Source: Rhodobacter sp.
GTDB lineage: Bacteria > Pseudomonadota > Alphaproteobacteria > Rhodobacterales > Rhodobacteraceae
DNA length: 64,000 nt
Direction of reading: 5' to 3'
Assembly: GCA_027487575.1 (NCBI GenBank)
Contig: JAIYDJ010000062.1
Coordinates: forward strand, 62,001 to 126,000
Shown: piece after piece, positions 35,803-44,387 of the stretch
Layout: each line of letters starts with the position of its first letter
Position numbering within the stretch: position 1 is the first letter of the stretch
The notes under the pieces: generated by a model
Seen by the model: only the letters and a program-made list of their open reading frames with translations
The model's database searches: none
Told to the model about the DNA's origin: nothing
Position numbers and translations under genes: made by a program

Positions 35803-36717
35803 TCAGCCTGCGGCGACCGCGACGGCAATCGCGGCGGCCAGTGCCGCGTTGTTCAGCACCAGTGCGATGTTGGCGGTCAAGGATCGGCCACCGGTCGCCT
35901 CGAACAGCCGTTGCAGCAGGAAGGGCGTCACCGCCTTGGCCGTGATGCCCTGCGCCTGCGCCTCGGCCAGCGCGGCCTCGATGAAAGGGGTGATGTCGGC
36001 GCGGGAGATCTCGGCGTCGTGCGGAATCGGATTGGCAACCAATTGCCCGCCCGCCAACCCAAGGCGCCGCCGCATCAGGTGCGATGCCGCGATTCCTTCC
36101 GCCGTATCCAGCCGCAACGGCGCGCGCAGGCCGGACGACCGCGACCAGAAGGCCGGGAAGTCATCCTGCCCGAACGCGATCACCGGCACGCCGTGGGTTT
36201 CCAGCACTTCCAGCGTCTTGGGCAGGTCGAGAATGGCCTTTGCCCCGGCGGCGACCACCGTCACCGGGGTGCGCGCCAGTTCCAGCAGATCGGCCGAGAT
36301 GTCGAAACTCGTCTCCGCCCCCCGATGCACCCCGCCGATGCCGCCGGTCGCAAAGACCGCGATCCCGGCCAGATCGGCGCAAATCATGGTGGCCGCAACC
36401 GTGGTGGCCCCGGTGCGCCCGGTGGCAAGGCACACCGCCAGATCGGCGCGGCTGAGTTTCATCGCGTCCCGCGCCTGGCCCAGCCGGTCCAGATCGGCAT
36501 CGGACAGGCCGATGTGGATCAGCCCCCCCATCACCGCGATGGTGGCGGGCACCGCACCGGCGGCCCGCACGGCCGCCTCGACGCCGCGGGCGGTGTCCAC
36601 GTTCTGCGGCCAGGGCATTCCGTGCGTGATGATCGTCGATTCCAGCGCGACCACCGGCGCACCGGCGGCTTTGGCGGCGGACACTTCGGGGGACAGTTGC
36701 AGGGGCAGGGTCATCAT
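35803..36717 (-). CDS. psuG: Pseudouridine-5'-phosphate glycosidase
   Basis: A 304-residue enzyme that splits pseudouridine 5'-phosphate to uracil and ribose 5-phosphate (reversible). Family features: V-A-L-E-S-T-I-I-T-H-G-M-P-W-P-Q-N near residue 22, A-T-I-A-V-M-G-G, L-A-V-C-L-A-T-G-R-T-G-A-T-T-V-A-A-T, F-A-T-G-G-I-G-G-V-H, and K-A-I-L-D-L-P-K-T-L-E with the catalytic Lys. The track gives an extended ORF that runs back through psuK in another frame; ATG 36717 overlaps the psuK stop. With psuK it forms a pseudouridine breakdown operon. A transporter gene is not adjacent. Confidence 0.93.
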   Translation of the reverse strand: MMTLPLQLSPEVSAAKAAGAPVVALESTIITHGMPWPQNVDTARGVEAAVRAAGAVPATIAVMGGLIHIGLSDADLDRLGQARDAMKLSRADLAVCLATGRTGATTVAATMICADLAGIAVFATGGIGGVHRGAETSFDISADLLELARTPVTVVAAGAKAILDLPKTLEVLETHGVPVIAFGQDDFPAFWSRSSGLRAPLRLDTAEGIAASHLMRRRLGLAGGQLVANPIPHDAEISRADITPFIEAALAEAQAQGITAKAVTPFLLQRLFEATGGRSLTANIALVLNNAALAAAIAVAVAAG

Positions 36718-37607
36718 GATCCGATCTCTCCGGAAACATAGTCGGCGGCGGCGAGCAGCGCCTGCGACAGGGCGGCAAACCGGGTGGCCCCGCGCTGTTC
36801 GGCGACGATATGCGCGGCCATGAACGTGTCGCCCGCGCCGGTGACACGGGTCACCATGACGGCCGGGGGCATGTCGGTGATCACGCCTGCGCCCGCGGTC
36901 CCTTCGGCGCAGGTGCGGCCCCCGTCGGTGACCAGAACCCGGGCTGCTCCGCGGTCCAGCAATGCCTGCGCGGCGGCGGGCGCATCGGCAAAGCGGGCTT
37001 TGGCAAGCAGACCCGCCTCTTCGAGGTTCACGTACAGCGTGGCGCGCGGGTGGGACAACAGGGGCAGCAGTCTTTCGGCCTTGCCGGGGCTGGCGGGCGC
37101 GACACGCAGGTCCGCGCGTGTGAACAACGGCGAGCGGGCGATCTCGGCCAGCAGGGATTCGGTGAGGTTGCCATCCAGCGCGATCAGCCCTGCGTAGGGC
37201 CTGTCCGCCGCACCAAGCCGTCCGTCCGACAGGGGGCGCAAAATCTTGTCGCCCGCCGCTTCCAGCGAATGGGCATCGGCAATGGCGGCGATCAGGCCGT
37301 TGGCGCCTTCGATGGCCATGTAGCGGTCGGTCGGCAGATCGTCGGACCGGTAGAGGTAAGCCGTGATCAGCCCCATCCGGTCGGCTGCGGCGACAAGGTC
37401 GCTGCCTTCGGCATCGCGGCCGATCGCCGTAAGCAGGGCAGGCCGCAGACCAAACCTTGCCAGCGTCATCGCGATGTTCATCGCCACCCCACCCGGCAGC
37501 CGTGCGATCCGGCCCGGCACATCCGACCCCGCCCGCATCGCGGCAGGAGAGCGGCCGATGATGTCCCACAGGACAGAACCGATGCACAGGATGTCAGGCT
37601 GGATCAT
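36714..37607 (-). CDS. psuK: PfkB family carbohydrate kinase, probable pseudouridine kinase
   Basis: A 297-residue ribokinase-like enzyme. It has L-P-G-G-V-A-M-N-I-A near residue 34 (substrate loop), a central region with N-L-E-E-A-G, and the ATP/anion-hole motif V-T-G-A-G-D-T-F-M-A-A near residue 253 with the catalytic Asp. Alone the sequence says only PfkB kinase. The four-base overlap with psuG identifies it as the kinase phosphorylating pseudouridine before PsuG cleavage. It starts the operon; no regulator is adjacent. Confidence 0.9.
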   Translation of the reverse strand: MIQPDILCIGSVLWDIIGRSPAAMRAGSDVPGRIARLPGGVAMNIAMTLARFGLRPALLTAIGRDAEGSDLVAAADRMGLITAYLYRSDDLPTDRYMAIEGANGLIAAIADAHSLEAAGDKILRPLSDGRLGAADRPYAGLIALDGNLTESLLAEIARSPLFTRADLRVAPASPGKAERLLPLLSHPRATLYVNLEEAGLLAKARFADAPAAAQALLDRGAARVLVTDGGRTCAEGTAGAGVITDMPPAVMVTRVTGAGDTFMAAHIVAEQRGATRFAALSQALLAAADYVSGEIGS

Positions 37608-37749
37608 CCCGCGGTGATGGCAAAGGGGGGCGCGGGATGCAAGGGGGTGCGGACCCCGAGTACAGGGACGACGTCACGTGGCGAACGGGCAGGGACAAGG
37701 GGCGCTGGAAGGCGGATCGGGTGCGCGGCACCGGCGCACCCGCGTTGCA

Positions 37750-38148
37750 TCAGGATTTCGACAGGGCGGTGGCCAGATCGTGGACAGAGGCCTTGACCAG
37801 CGTCTTGGGGAGTTCGCGGACCACGCGTTTTTTCAACTCGGCGTGGTAGAGTTGCCGCATCTGGCCCAGCGAGGTCGGGTCTGCGATGATCACCACCTCG
37901 GCGGGAAGCTTGTGCGCAAGGGCCATGCTGTTGAGCTTGTGCACCAGTTGCGAGATGAAGGTCGCTTCGCCCTGGTCCTTCGGGCTTTGTTCCACCGGAG
38001 CGTTCCCGGCCAGACCTTCGTCATGGGTCAGGCTGTGGGGCGTGACGGTTTCCAGAAGTTCCAGCGAGATCGTCTCGTGGCCGGTGTTCCTGTAAAGGTG
38101 GGCGGACGATCCGTCGGCGACGACGACAAAAGCACTGTTGGCAAGCAT
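37750..38148 (-). CDS. Host attachment family protein (AtsA-like)
   Basis: A 132-residue protein of the 'protein required for attachment to host cells' family. It starts A-F-V-V-V-A-D-G-S-S-A-H-L-Y-R-N-T-G and has the characteristic F-I-S-Q-L-V-H-K-L-N, V-V-I-I-A-D-P-T-S-L-G-Q-M-R and V-V-R-E-L-P-K-T-L-V. The fold resembles eRF1 domain-type (baeRF) proteins. The family name comes from plant-associated bacteria, and no signal peptide is present, so a direct adhesion role is doubtful. It stands alone with gaps on both sides. Confidence 0.83.
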   Translation of the reverse strand: MLANSAFVVVADGSSAHLYRNTGHETISLELLETVTPHSLTHDEGLAGNAPVEQSPKDQGEATFISQLVHKLNSMALAHKLPAEVVIIADPTSLGQMRQLYHAELKKRVVRELPKTLVKASVHDLATALSKS

Positions 38149-38285
38149 GAGCGGGTCCTTTGCGGTTTGGCGGCTGCGAGAGCGCGCAACAGGGAGAATG
38201 ACCGGCAGGGCGGTTCGGTTCCATGATCTGGATCATCCGGTGGGGCCTGGTGCCTTGTGGGTTGTGCCGGGGGCTGCAGGCGGAG

Positions 38286-38340
38286 TGGGGGTTTCACACC
38301 CCCACACCCCCGTGGGATATTTGTGAGCAGAAAATGAAGG
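38286..38340 (-). repeat. Extragenic GC-rich repeat, copy 1
   Basis: On the minus strand the segment reads CAAATATCCCacGGGGG, followed by G-rich and C-rich arms that can pair (GGGGGTGT...CCCCC). The same core, in the same strand sense, is seen at 51549-51612. In Rhodobacterales such elements are found between genes in many copies; that is from general knowledge, and only two copies are in this window. Confidence 0.55.
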
Positions 38341-38342
38341 GT

Positions 38343-38382
38343 TGAAGTGGAAGGGAGGCTGCTGTAAGCGCAGCGCACTTCA
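38343..38382 (+). promoter_or_regulatory. Nested inverted repeat in the rpsB leader region
   Basis: Outer arms TGAAGTG (38343-38349) and CACTTCA (38376-38382) enclose inner arms GCTGC (38358-38362) and GCAGC (38370-38374). It could be an RNA structure for S2 autoregulation or a DNA operator. An alternative reading is a weak promoter, TTGAAG-17-TAAGCG, overlapping the same bases. Confidence 0.4.
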
Positions 38383-38489
38383 CAGGTGGGGCTTGGGCGT
38401 AGCGGGGAGAAATCCCGCATCGTCCGCCGGTTGGGGCGCAGGCTCTGAAGACGGCTTCACCGAGGATCAAACCGGAAAAGGATATGGGC

Positions 38490-39248
38490 ATGGCACTTCC
38501 CGAGTTCACCATGCGTCAGCTTTTGGAAGCTGGCGTTCACTACGGCCACCAGACCGCACGCTGGAACCCCAAGATGGGGGAATACATCTATGGCGACCGG
38601 AACGGGATTCACATCCTCGACCTGACGCAGACCGTCCCGATGCTGGATGCGGCCCTGAAAGTGGTGCGCGACACGGTGGCCAAGGGCGGGCGCATCCTGT
38701 TCGTCGGCACCAAGCGTCAGGCGCAGAAGCCGGTGGCCGAGGCCGCCGAGCGCTGTGCGCAGTTCTATATGAACCACCGCTGGCTAGGCGGCACGCTGAC
38801 CAACTGGAAAACCGTTTCGCAGTCGATCCAGCGGCTGAAGCAGTACGACGAACTGCTGGCCAACGGCGCGGACGGCATGACCAAGAAGGAACGCCTGAAC
38901 ATGGAGCGCGAGCAGGGCAAGCTGCAGGCCTCGCTGGGCGGCATCCGCGAAATGGGCGGCACCCCGGACCTGATCTTCATCATCGATGTGGGCAAGGAAG
39001 ACCTCGCCATCCTTGAAGCGCAGAAGCTGGGCATCCCGGTGGTCGGCGTGGTTGACACCAACTGCAGCCCCAAGGGCGTCGACTACGTGATTCCGGGCAA
39101 CGACGACGCGGCCCGCGCGATCGGCCTTTACTGCGAGTTGGTGGCCCGTGCGGCGCTGGACGGCATGTCGGCGCAGATGGGTGCCGCCGGCATCGACCTT
39201 GGTGCGCTGGACGAAGCCCCCGTCGAAGACGCGCTGGCCGAAGCCTGA
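38490..39248 (+). CDS. rpsB: 30S ribosomal protein S2
   Basis: A 252-residue small-subunit protein beginning [24 protein letters not shown]. Signatures include [21 protein letters not shown] and the closing [28 protein letters not shown] 38490 is chosen rather than the in-frame 38484 because it matches the family start M-A-L-P. It precedes tsf by 82 bases, the conserved rpsB-tsf pair. S2 usually represses its own operon through the leader. Confidence 0.97.
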   Translation: MALPEFTMRQLLEAGVHYGHQTARWNPKMGEYIYGDRNGIHILDLTQTVPMLDAALKVVRDTVAKGGRILFVGTKRQAQKPVAEAAERCAQFYMNHRWLGGTLTNWKTVSQSIQRLKQYDELLANGADGMTKKERLNMEREQGKLQASLGGIREMGGTPDLIFIIDVGKEDLAILEAQKLGIPVVGVVDTNCSPKGVDYVIPGNDDAARAIGLYCELVARAALDGMSAQMGAAGIDLGALDEAPVEDALAEA

Positions 39249-39330
39249 GCCTTCTGCGGCACGCGCTGTCGCAAGACTGTTACCCGGTGGGGATACGCCC
39301 CGCCGGGACATCTCATTGCAGGAGCAAGAC

Positions 39331-40227
39331 ATGACCGTCACCGCACAGATGGTGAAAGAACTGCGCGAATCGACCGGCGCAGGCATGATGGACGCCAAGA
39401 AGGCCCTGGTCGAAACCGACGGCAACATGGAAGCGGCTGTCGACTGGCTGCGCACCAAGGGGCTGGCCAAGGCGGCCAAGAAGGCCGACCGTGTGGCGGC
39501 AGAGGGTCTGGTCGGCGTGGCTGTAGCTGGCGGGCGCGGCGTTGCGGTAGAGGTCAACTCGGAAACCGACTTTGTCGGGCGCAATGCCGATTTCCAGAAG
39601 CTGGTGCACGAGGTGACCAGGGTCGCCGTGCGCTGCGACGATCTGGAAGCATTGAAAGCCGCAGATCTGGCCGGGCAACCGGTGTCGATCGTGGTTCAGG
39701 AAGCTGTTGCGACGATCGGTGAAAACCTGAACCTGCGCCGGATGGCCTCGGTTTCGGGCGATCATGTGGCGATGTATGTCCACAACTCGGTGGCCGATGG
39801 TCTGGGTCGTATCGGCGTTCTGGTGGCGATTACCGGGGCTGATCACACCTTTGCCAAGCAGGTCGCCATGCACGTCGCCGCCACCAATCCGCTTGCACTT
39901 TCGGAAGCCGACCTTGACCCGGTTGTGGTCGAGCGGGAACTGGCCGTGCAGACCCAGAAGGCGCTGGAAGAAAATGCAGCATCGGCCAAGCCGAAGCCGG
40001 ATGCGGTCATCCAGAACAACGTGATCCCGGGGCGGATGAAGAAGTTCCTCGCCGAGAACACGCTGATGGGCCAGATGTTCGTGATGAACCCGGACGTGAC
40101 GGTTGCACAGGCGGCCAAGGACGCAGGGGTGACGGTCACCGGATTTGTCCGGATGGGCGTCGGCGAAGGCATCGAGAAGGCGACCGAAGATTTTGCGGCA
40201 GAAGTCGCGAAGATGGCACAGGCCTGA
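39331..40227 (+). CDS. tsf: Elongation factor Ts
   Basis: A 298-residue guanine-nucleotide exchange factor for EF-Tu. N-terminal UBA-like start [19 protein letters not shown] is followed by the core [13 protein letters not shown] that contacts EF-Tu, and the C-terminal module. ATG 39331 follows GCAGGAGCAAGAC, a good ribosome site; the track start lies inside rpsB. A strong terminator follows at 40248-40276. pyrH, often next in other bacteria, is not here. Confidence 0.97.
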   Translation: MTVTAQMVKELRESTGAGMMDAKKALVETDGNMEAAVDWLRTKGLAKAAKKADRVAAEGLVGVAVAGGRGVAVEVNSETDFVGRNADFQKLVHEVTRVAVRCDDLEALKAADLAGQPVSIVVQEAVATIGENLNLRRMASVSGDHVAMYVHNSVADGLGRIGVLVAITGADHTFAKQVAMHVAATNPLALSEADLDPVVVERELAVQTQKALEENAASAKPKPDAVIQNNVIPGRMKKFLAENTLMGQMFVMNPDVTVAQAAKDAGVTVTGFVRMGVGEGIEKATEDFAAEVAKMAQA

Positions 40228-40247
40228 TCGGCCTGGACAGAACGACA

Positions 40248-40276
40248 GGGGGCCGGTGGAGACACCGGCCCCTTTT
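40248..40276 (+). terminator. Rho-independent terminator of rpsB-tsf
   Basis: Stem GGGGCCGGTG / CACCGGCCCC with a GAGA tetraloop, then TTTT, starting 21 bases after the tsf stop. Confidence 0.9.
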
Positions 40277-40695
40277 GCATTGGTGCATAGGCTGTGCGGG
40301 AACCAAGGCCGGCCGCTGCCAGACATTTCGCTCTTGCTGATCGGGTCTGCCGGTGTGGTGCCGGCCGAACTGACCCGATTGCATGGACATTCCGGCGCAT
40401 CAGGGGCCTTGCCCGTGCCTTGTCCGGTCTTGCCCGGCGGGGACAGGCAAAAAAACGGCGCGGTCCGGGAGAGACCGCACCGTCTTGGCGTTTTGCCCGG
40501 GGGCAGGGCAGACGCCGGACCAACAACGGGACACGGAAACACGACCTTACCAAACGTCCTGACCGACCCGAAAACCGGGCGGCGGTGAAGCTGCCATGAC
40601 AAGGACAATACCAACCGGCAACGCCACCTGTTCCGATCAATCCGGAACGCCTTTACTGTTGCCTCAAAGGAAGCCTTGGCAAAGTCCGGGAAACC
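40277..40695. other. 419-base gap between tsf and a LuxR-type gene, with several hairpins
   Basis: No supported ORF. It contains a nested hairpin with 8-bp outer arms ATCGGGTC/GACCCGAT (40340-40379) and inner arms GCCGG/CCGGC, a minus-strand terminator (40449-40482), and a 19-base inverted repeat GTTCCG-N7-CGGAAC (40630-40648) just past the LuxR-type gene stop. The length and structure leave room for an sRNA or a long 3' UTR of the regulator. Confidence 0.55.
40449..40482 (-). terminator. Rho-independent terminator facing the LuxR-type gene transcript
   Basis: On the minus strand: GGTGCGGTC-TCTCCCG-GACCGCGCC (one G-U pair) followed by seven Ts. It sits about 210 bases past the stop of the LuxR-type gene, so it ends either that mRNA or a separate transcript from the gap. 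Confidence 0.75.
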
Positions 40696-41484
40696 TTACC
40701 TGCCCGCAATCGCCAAGGGCGGCGGTTCGACGGCGCGGTGGAAGATCTGGTTCATCAGGGCGGCCTTGGCCACGGCCTGCGCGGTGGTGTCGACATCCAG
40801 CGTCTCGCGGGCCAGCCGCAGATGTTTCTCCACCATCGCCGCCGATACGCCCATCAGCAAGGCCACATCCTGGCTTGTCTTGCCGTCCGCGATCCATTCC
40901 AGCGACTCGCGCTGACGGCTGGTCAGGGCGCGGCGGCGGGCGCTGAACGGCAACTGGATCAGCTTGAGATGCATCATGTGGGCCAAAGCCTCGATCTCCG
41001 GGCGGTGGGTGGCGCAGATGCGGTCGACGTCGGCATGATCGAGCCCCGGATCGGCGATCAGGCCCAGGGCGCCCTTGGCACGGGTCGAGTTGGCCGGAAA
41101 GCTGACGGATATGCCGGCGATCACCCCGATGGCGGCATTCTGCCGCACGGTTTCCGCCTCGTCCGGAGTGAGCGTCCCGGCGTCGTAGGCCTGTTTCACC
41201 CAGGTCCAGGTGCACAGGCCGCTGTTGCGTTCGGCCCAGCGGAACATCGGGGTGCGGGCATAAAAATTGTTGCGGAAGTAGCGCTGCACATCGGCCGTGT
41301 TCCAGGTGGTCAGAAACAGGGCATCATCCGGGTCGCCGATCGAACGGTCGGACTTGAACCGGGTGAACCCGTAGTTCGCCCGCGAAAAGCCCCAAGCGCG
41401 AAACTGCGCGCAGGCCAGATCCCAGACGGCACCGGATTTCGGCGCCTCTGCAATGCGCGTCAGCAGCGACAGAATCTCTGCCAC
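40696..41484 (-). CDS. LuxR family regulator with autoinducer-binding domain
   Basis: A 262-residue regulator with an N-terminal autoinducer-binding domain (A-W-G-F-S-R-A-N-Y-G-F, Y-F-R-N-N-F-Y-A-R-T-P-M-F-R-W) and a C-terminal LuxR HTH (L-T-S-R-Q-R-E-S-L-E-W-I-A-D-G-K-T-S-Q-D-V-A, V-E-K-H-L-R-L-A-R-E-T-L). Start GTG 41484 with GGGGGA upstream; the track ORF runs further without support. No luxI-type synthase is in the window, so it is an orphan ('solo') locally and may sense an acyl-homoserine lactone made elsewhere, or another ligand. A 19-base palindrome lies beyond its 3' end. Confidence 0.87.
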   Translation of the reverse strand: MAEILSLLTRIAEAPKSGAVWDLACAQFRAWGFSRANYGFTRFKSDRSIGDPDDALFLTTWNTADVQRYFRNNFYARTPMFRWAERNSGLCTWTWVKQAYDAGTLTPDEAETVRQNAAIGVIAGISVSFPANSTRAKGALGLIADPGLDHADVDRICATHRPEIEALAHMMHLKLIQLPFSARRRALTSRQRESLEWIADGKTSQDVALLMGVSAAMVEKHLRLARETLDVDTTAQAVAKAALMNQIFHRAVEPPPLAIAGR

Positions 41485-41616
41485 CTGTGTTCCCCCGGTT
41501 TTGCCCGGACCTGAAATTGGTCTGGGGCTTGTCCTTGTCCCTGACTTCGTCATACCCAAGCGGCAGGCGGTCTGTCGAGCCGTTTCAACGGGGCCGGCGA
41601 TCGGGTGGGGCAGGGC

Positions 41617-42789
41617 ATGAAGGCGGATGTGGTGATTGTGGGCGGCGCGGTCATGGGGGCCTCGGCGGCCTATTGGCTGACCCGGATGGACCCGAACCTG
41701 CGGGTGCGGGTCATCGAACGCGACCCGAGCTATGCGCGTGCGGCGACGGCGCTGTCGGTGGCGTCGATCCGCCAGCAGTTCAGTACCGGGGTCAACGTCG
41801 CGATATCGGCCTTCGGTATCGGGTTCATCCGCGACTTTCAGGCCTCGCTGGGCCATGATGTGGGGGTTCCGTCCCTGGGGTTGCAAGAAAACGGCTATCT
41901 GTTCCTGGGCCGATCGGCAGAGGCGCCGCAGATCATGGCCGATCATGCGGCCCTGCAGCGCGGCTTGGGTGCAGCGACCGAGGTCTGGTCACCGGCACAG
42001 GTGGCGGCGCGATTTCCGTGGCTGAAGGTGGACGATCTGACGGCGGCATCCTTTGGCCCGCGTGACGAAGGCTGGTTCGACAACATGGGCCTTCTGGCCG
42101 GATTTCGCAACGCTGCCAAGGCACAAGGGGCCGTCTTTGCCACCGGTGAGGTCACAGGACTGCGATACGCGAACGGGCGGGTGATGGCGGTGGAACTGGC
42201 GTCGGGCGAGGCTTTGGCCTGCGGTGCGGTGATCAACGCCGCAGGGACGCGCGGAGCCGTCATCGCCCGGATGGCCGGGCTTGACCTGCCGGTCGAGCCG
42301 CGCAAGCGCACCGTCTTTGTCATCGACGCGCCCAACGCGCGGCATCCGGATGCGCCCTTGCTGGTGGATGCCGGGTTCTATCTGCGCCCCGAACGCCAGC
42401 ACTGGATCACCGCTACGGTACCGAACGACGATGGTCCGTGCGATGCCAATGACTTCGAGCCCGATCTTCATCTATTCGAGGACGTCATCTGGGAACAGCT
42501 TTACGCCCGCGCGCCCGGCTTCGATGCGGTCAAGGTGGTGCGTCACTGGGTCGGCCACTACGACTATAACACGCTGGACCAGAATGCGCTGCTGGGGCCG
42601 CATCCGAAGATGGCCAACTTCTATTTCATGAACGGATTTTCCGGCCACGGACTGCAACAGTCACCCGCAGTAGGCCGGGGAATTGCCGAGCATGTCCTGC
42701 AAGGCGGATGGCAAACGCTTGACCTGACAGACCTTACGGTGGGCCGGGTCTTGACCGGCCGCGCCTTTGCCGAACAGGCGATCATCTGA
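41617..42789 (+). CDS. FAD-dependent oxidoreductase of the DAO (D-amino-acid oxidase) family
   Basis: A 390-residue flavoprotein. Start ATG 41617 (M-K-A-D-V-V-I-V-G-G-A-V-M-G-A-S-A-A-Y-W-L), with the dinucleotide-binding beta-alpha-beta motif immediately at the N-terminus and an acidic E-R-D at its end. Further family features: S-V-A-S-I-R-Q-Q-F, C-G-A-V-I-N-A-A-G, and a closing F-Y-F-M-N-G-F-S-G-H-G-L-Q-Q-S-P-A-V-G-R. It resembles sarcosine/dimethylglycine-type or FOXRED1-like oxidases; substrate unknown. It is divergent from the LuxR-type gene across 132 bases and might be its target. Confidence 0.88.
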   Translation: MKADVVIVGGAVMGASAAYWLTRMDPNLRVRVIERDPSYARAATALSVASIRQQFSTGVNVAISAFGIGFIRDFQASLGHDVGVPSLGLQENGYLFLGRSAEAPQIMADHAALQRGLGAATEVWSPAQVAARFPWLKVDDLTAASFGPRDEGWFDNMGLLAGFRNAAKAQGAVFATGEVTGLRYANGRVMAVELASGEALACGAVINAAGTRGAVIARMAGLDLPVEPRKRTVFVIDAPNARHPDAPLLVDAGFYLRPERQHWITATVPNDDGPCDANDFEPDLHLFEDVIWEQLYARAPGFDAVKVVRHWVGHYDYNTLDQNALLGPHPKMANFYFMNGFSGHGLQQSPAVGRGIAEHVLQGGWQTLDLTDLTVGRVLTGRAFAEQAII

Positions 42790-43049
42790 CGGTCAGGGTA
42801 TCTCTTTGTATTACATAATACTGATTATGCGATAAATACACACACGGACGAAGCTCTTCTCCCAGCGTTCTATCTTCCACTTTGGAAGTCGCGTTTGATG
42901 GGCAAAGCACCACACCCTGCCCGGACTGATCTCTTTCAGTTGATCCGAGTGCGCTTGAACTGGCGTCGAAAGCAGCGGCACAAGACCCATGCGGCTTACA
43001 CTACGCCGCAAGGCGCGTACCACCGCCAACGACCGTTTTGAAAGTGAAG
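42790..43049. other. 260-base gap beside tRNA-Arg, AT-rich at its left end
   Basis: The first 60 bases are strikingly AT-rich for this window and contain a perfect palindrome GTATTA-CA-TAATAC (42808-42821). Two small ORFs occur, a 72-residue one on the minus strand (track) and a 47-residue basic one on the plus strand (from ATG 42898, M-G-K-A-P-H-P-A-R-T). Neither has a clear ribosome site or a recognised domain. Position next to a tRNA fits an old insertion site, but no att repeat of the tRNA end is seen here. Confidence 0.4.
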
Positions 43050-43126
43050 TGGTGCACCCAGCACGATTCGAACGTGCGGCCTTTGCCTTCGGAGGGCAAC
43101 GCTCTATCCAGCTGAGCTATGGGTGC
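43050..43126 (-). tRNA. tRNA-Arg (anticodon CCG)
   Basis: The minus strand folds as a full cloverleaf: acceptor GCACCCA / TGGGTGC, D arm GCTC-AGCTGGATA-GAGC, anticodon arm TTGCC-CTCCGAA-GGCAA giving anticodon CCG (reads CGG, Arg), T arm GCACG-TTCGAAT-CGTGC. CCA is encoded. It lies just downstream of sufS, separated by 40 bases. Confidence 0.96.
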
Positions 43127-43166
43127 CTGCGGTGTCTGTAGCAACTTCGCGCGCGGGCTGCAACAG

Positions 43167-44384
43167 CTAGCCGAGCAAGTCGTGGCACAACTCCAGTCCC
43201 TCGATCAGAGCATCGACTTCGTCGGTCGTGTTGTACAGCGCAAAGGACGCGCGGGCCGTGGCCCCGACGCCGAGGTGCTGCATCAACGGCATGGCACAAT
43301 GGGTTCCGGCGCGCACGGCAATGCCGCGCTGATCAAGGATGGTCGAGATATCATGCGCATGCGCCGGGCCATCCAGCGTGAAGCTGAAGATCGCGCCTTT
43401 GTTGGACGGATTGCCCTGCACCTGCAACCAGTTAAGCCCCGAAAGCCGTGCCTGCGCATAATCGCGCAAGGCCCGTTCGTGCGCAGAAATCGCCTGCATT
43501 CCAAGTCCGGTCATGTAGTCCAGGGCAACACCCAGCCCGATCTGCTGCACGATGCCGGGGGTGCCGGCCTCGAACTTCATCGGCGGGTCGTTCCAGGTGA
43601 CCGTGTCACGCGTGACCTCGCGGATCATGTCGCCCCCTCCCAGAAACGGGCGCATCTCGGCCATGCGGTCGGATCGGATGAAGATCGCCCCGGAACCGCT
43701 TGGTCCATAAAGCTTGTGGCCCGTCACCGCATAGAAGTCGCAGCCGAGTGCCGCCACATCGACCGGCATGTGCACGGCCGCCTGGCTTCCATCAACCAGA
43801 ACCGGAACGCCGACCGCCCGCGCGCCGGCACAGATCGCCGCCACATCCACCACCGTGCCCAGCACATTGGACATGTGCGTGACCGCAACCAGACGCGTCT
43901 TTGGCCCGATGGCATCGATCACGGCTTGCGGATCAAGATCACCGTTCGCATCGCAATCCACCCATTTCAGGACGACACCCTGCCGGTCGCGCAGGAAATG
44001 CCACGGCACGATGTTTGCGTGGTGTTCAAGGATGCTCAGCACGATCTCGTCACCGGGCTGCAACCGCGGGGCGGCCCAGGCATAGGAGATCAGATTGATC
44101 GCTTCGGTCGTGCCAGTGGTGAAGACGATCTCGTTTTCCTGCGCCCCGAGGAAGCGCGCGATCTTGCCGCGCACCGCCTCGTACTGTTCGGTCGCAAGAT
44201 TGGAAAGATAGTGCAAGCCCCGATGAACATTGGCGTACTCCATCGAATAGGCCTGCGTCATCGCGTCGATCACCACCTGCGGCTTTTGCGCGGACGCGCC
44301 GTTGTCGAGGTAGACCAGCGGTTTGCCATGCACCGTGCGCGACAGGATCGGAAAGTCGGCACGAATGGCCGTTACATCATACAT
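43167..44384 (-). CDS. sufS: SufS-type cysteine desulfurase
   Basis: A 405-residue PLP enzyme of group II that takes sulfur from cysteine for Fe-S assembly. It has the PLP Lys in A-V-T-G-H-K-L-Y-G-P-S-G near residue 226, the catalytic Cys in R-A-G-T-H-C-A-M-P-L-M near residue 364, and an N-terminal region R-A-D-F-P-I-L-S. It is the last gene of the SUF operon and the second cysteine desulfurase in it (the other, IscS/NifS-like, is at 50503-51549). No sufE or sufU gene, the usual sulfur acceptor, is adjacent. Confidence 0.94.
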   Translation of the reverse strand: MYDVTAIRADFPILSRTVHGKPLVYLDNGASAQKPQVVIDAMTQAYSMEYANVHRGLHYLSNLATEQYEAVRGKIARFLGAQENEIVFTTGTTEAINLISYAWAAPRLQPGDEIVLSILEHHANIVPWHFLRDRQGVVLKWVDCDANGDLDPQAVIDAIGPKTRLVAVTHMSNVLGTVVDVAAICAGARAVGVPVLVDGSQAAVHMPVDVAALGCDFYAVTGHKLYGPSGSGAIFIRSDRMAEMRPFLGGGDMIREVTRDTVTWNDPPMKFEAGTPGIVQQIGLGVALDYMTGLGMQAISAHERALRDYAQARLSGLNWLQVQGNPSNKGAIFSFTLDGPAHAHDISTILDQRGIAVRAGTHCAMPLMQHLGVGATARASFALYNTTDEVDALIEGLELCHDLLG

Positions 44385-44387
44385 GGT

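Larger units (their letters stand above)
38149..38489. other. 341-base gap upstream of rpsB with an extragenic repeat and structured leader
   Basis: No convincing ORF. From left to right it holds the promoter side of the host-attachment gene, a GC-rich extragenic repeat (38286-38340), a nested inverted repeat (38343-38382), and two small hairpins (GCGGG-GAGAAAT-CCCGC and GAAG-ACGG-CTTC) before the rpsB ribosome site AAAAGGA. The rpsB-tsf promoter must lie here, but I cannot place it surely. Confidence 0.6.

Noticed and set aside
39313-40614. A 433-residue minus-strand ORF opposite tsf
   Set aside because: Shadow of tsf; it crosses a terminator and an intergenic gap.
42811-43029. A 72-residue minus-strand ORF beside tRNA-Arg
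   Set aside because: No ribosome site, odd composition, and its end lies in the AT-rich palindrome; not enough support for a gene.
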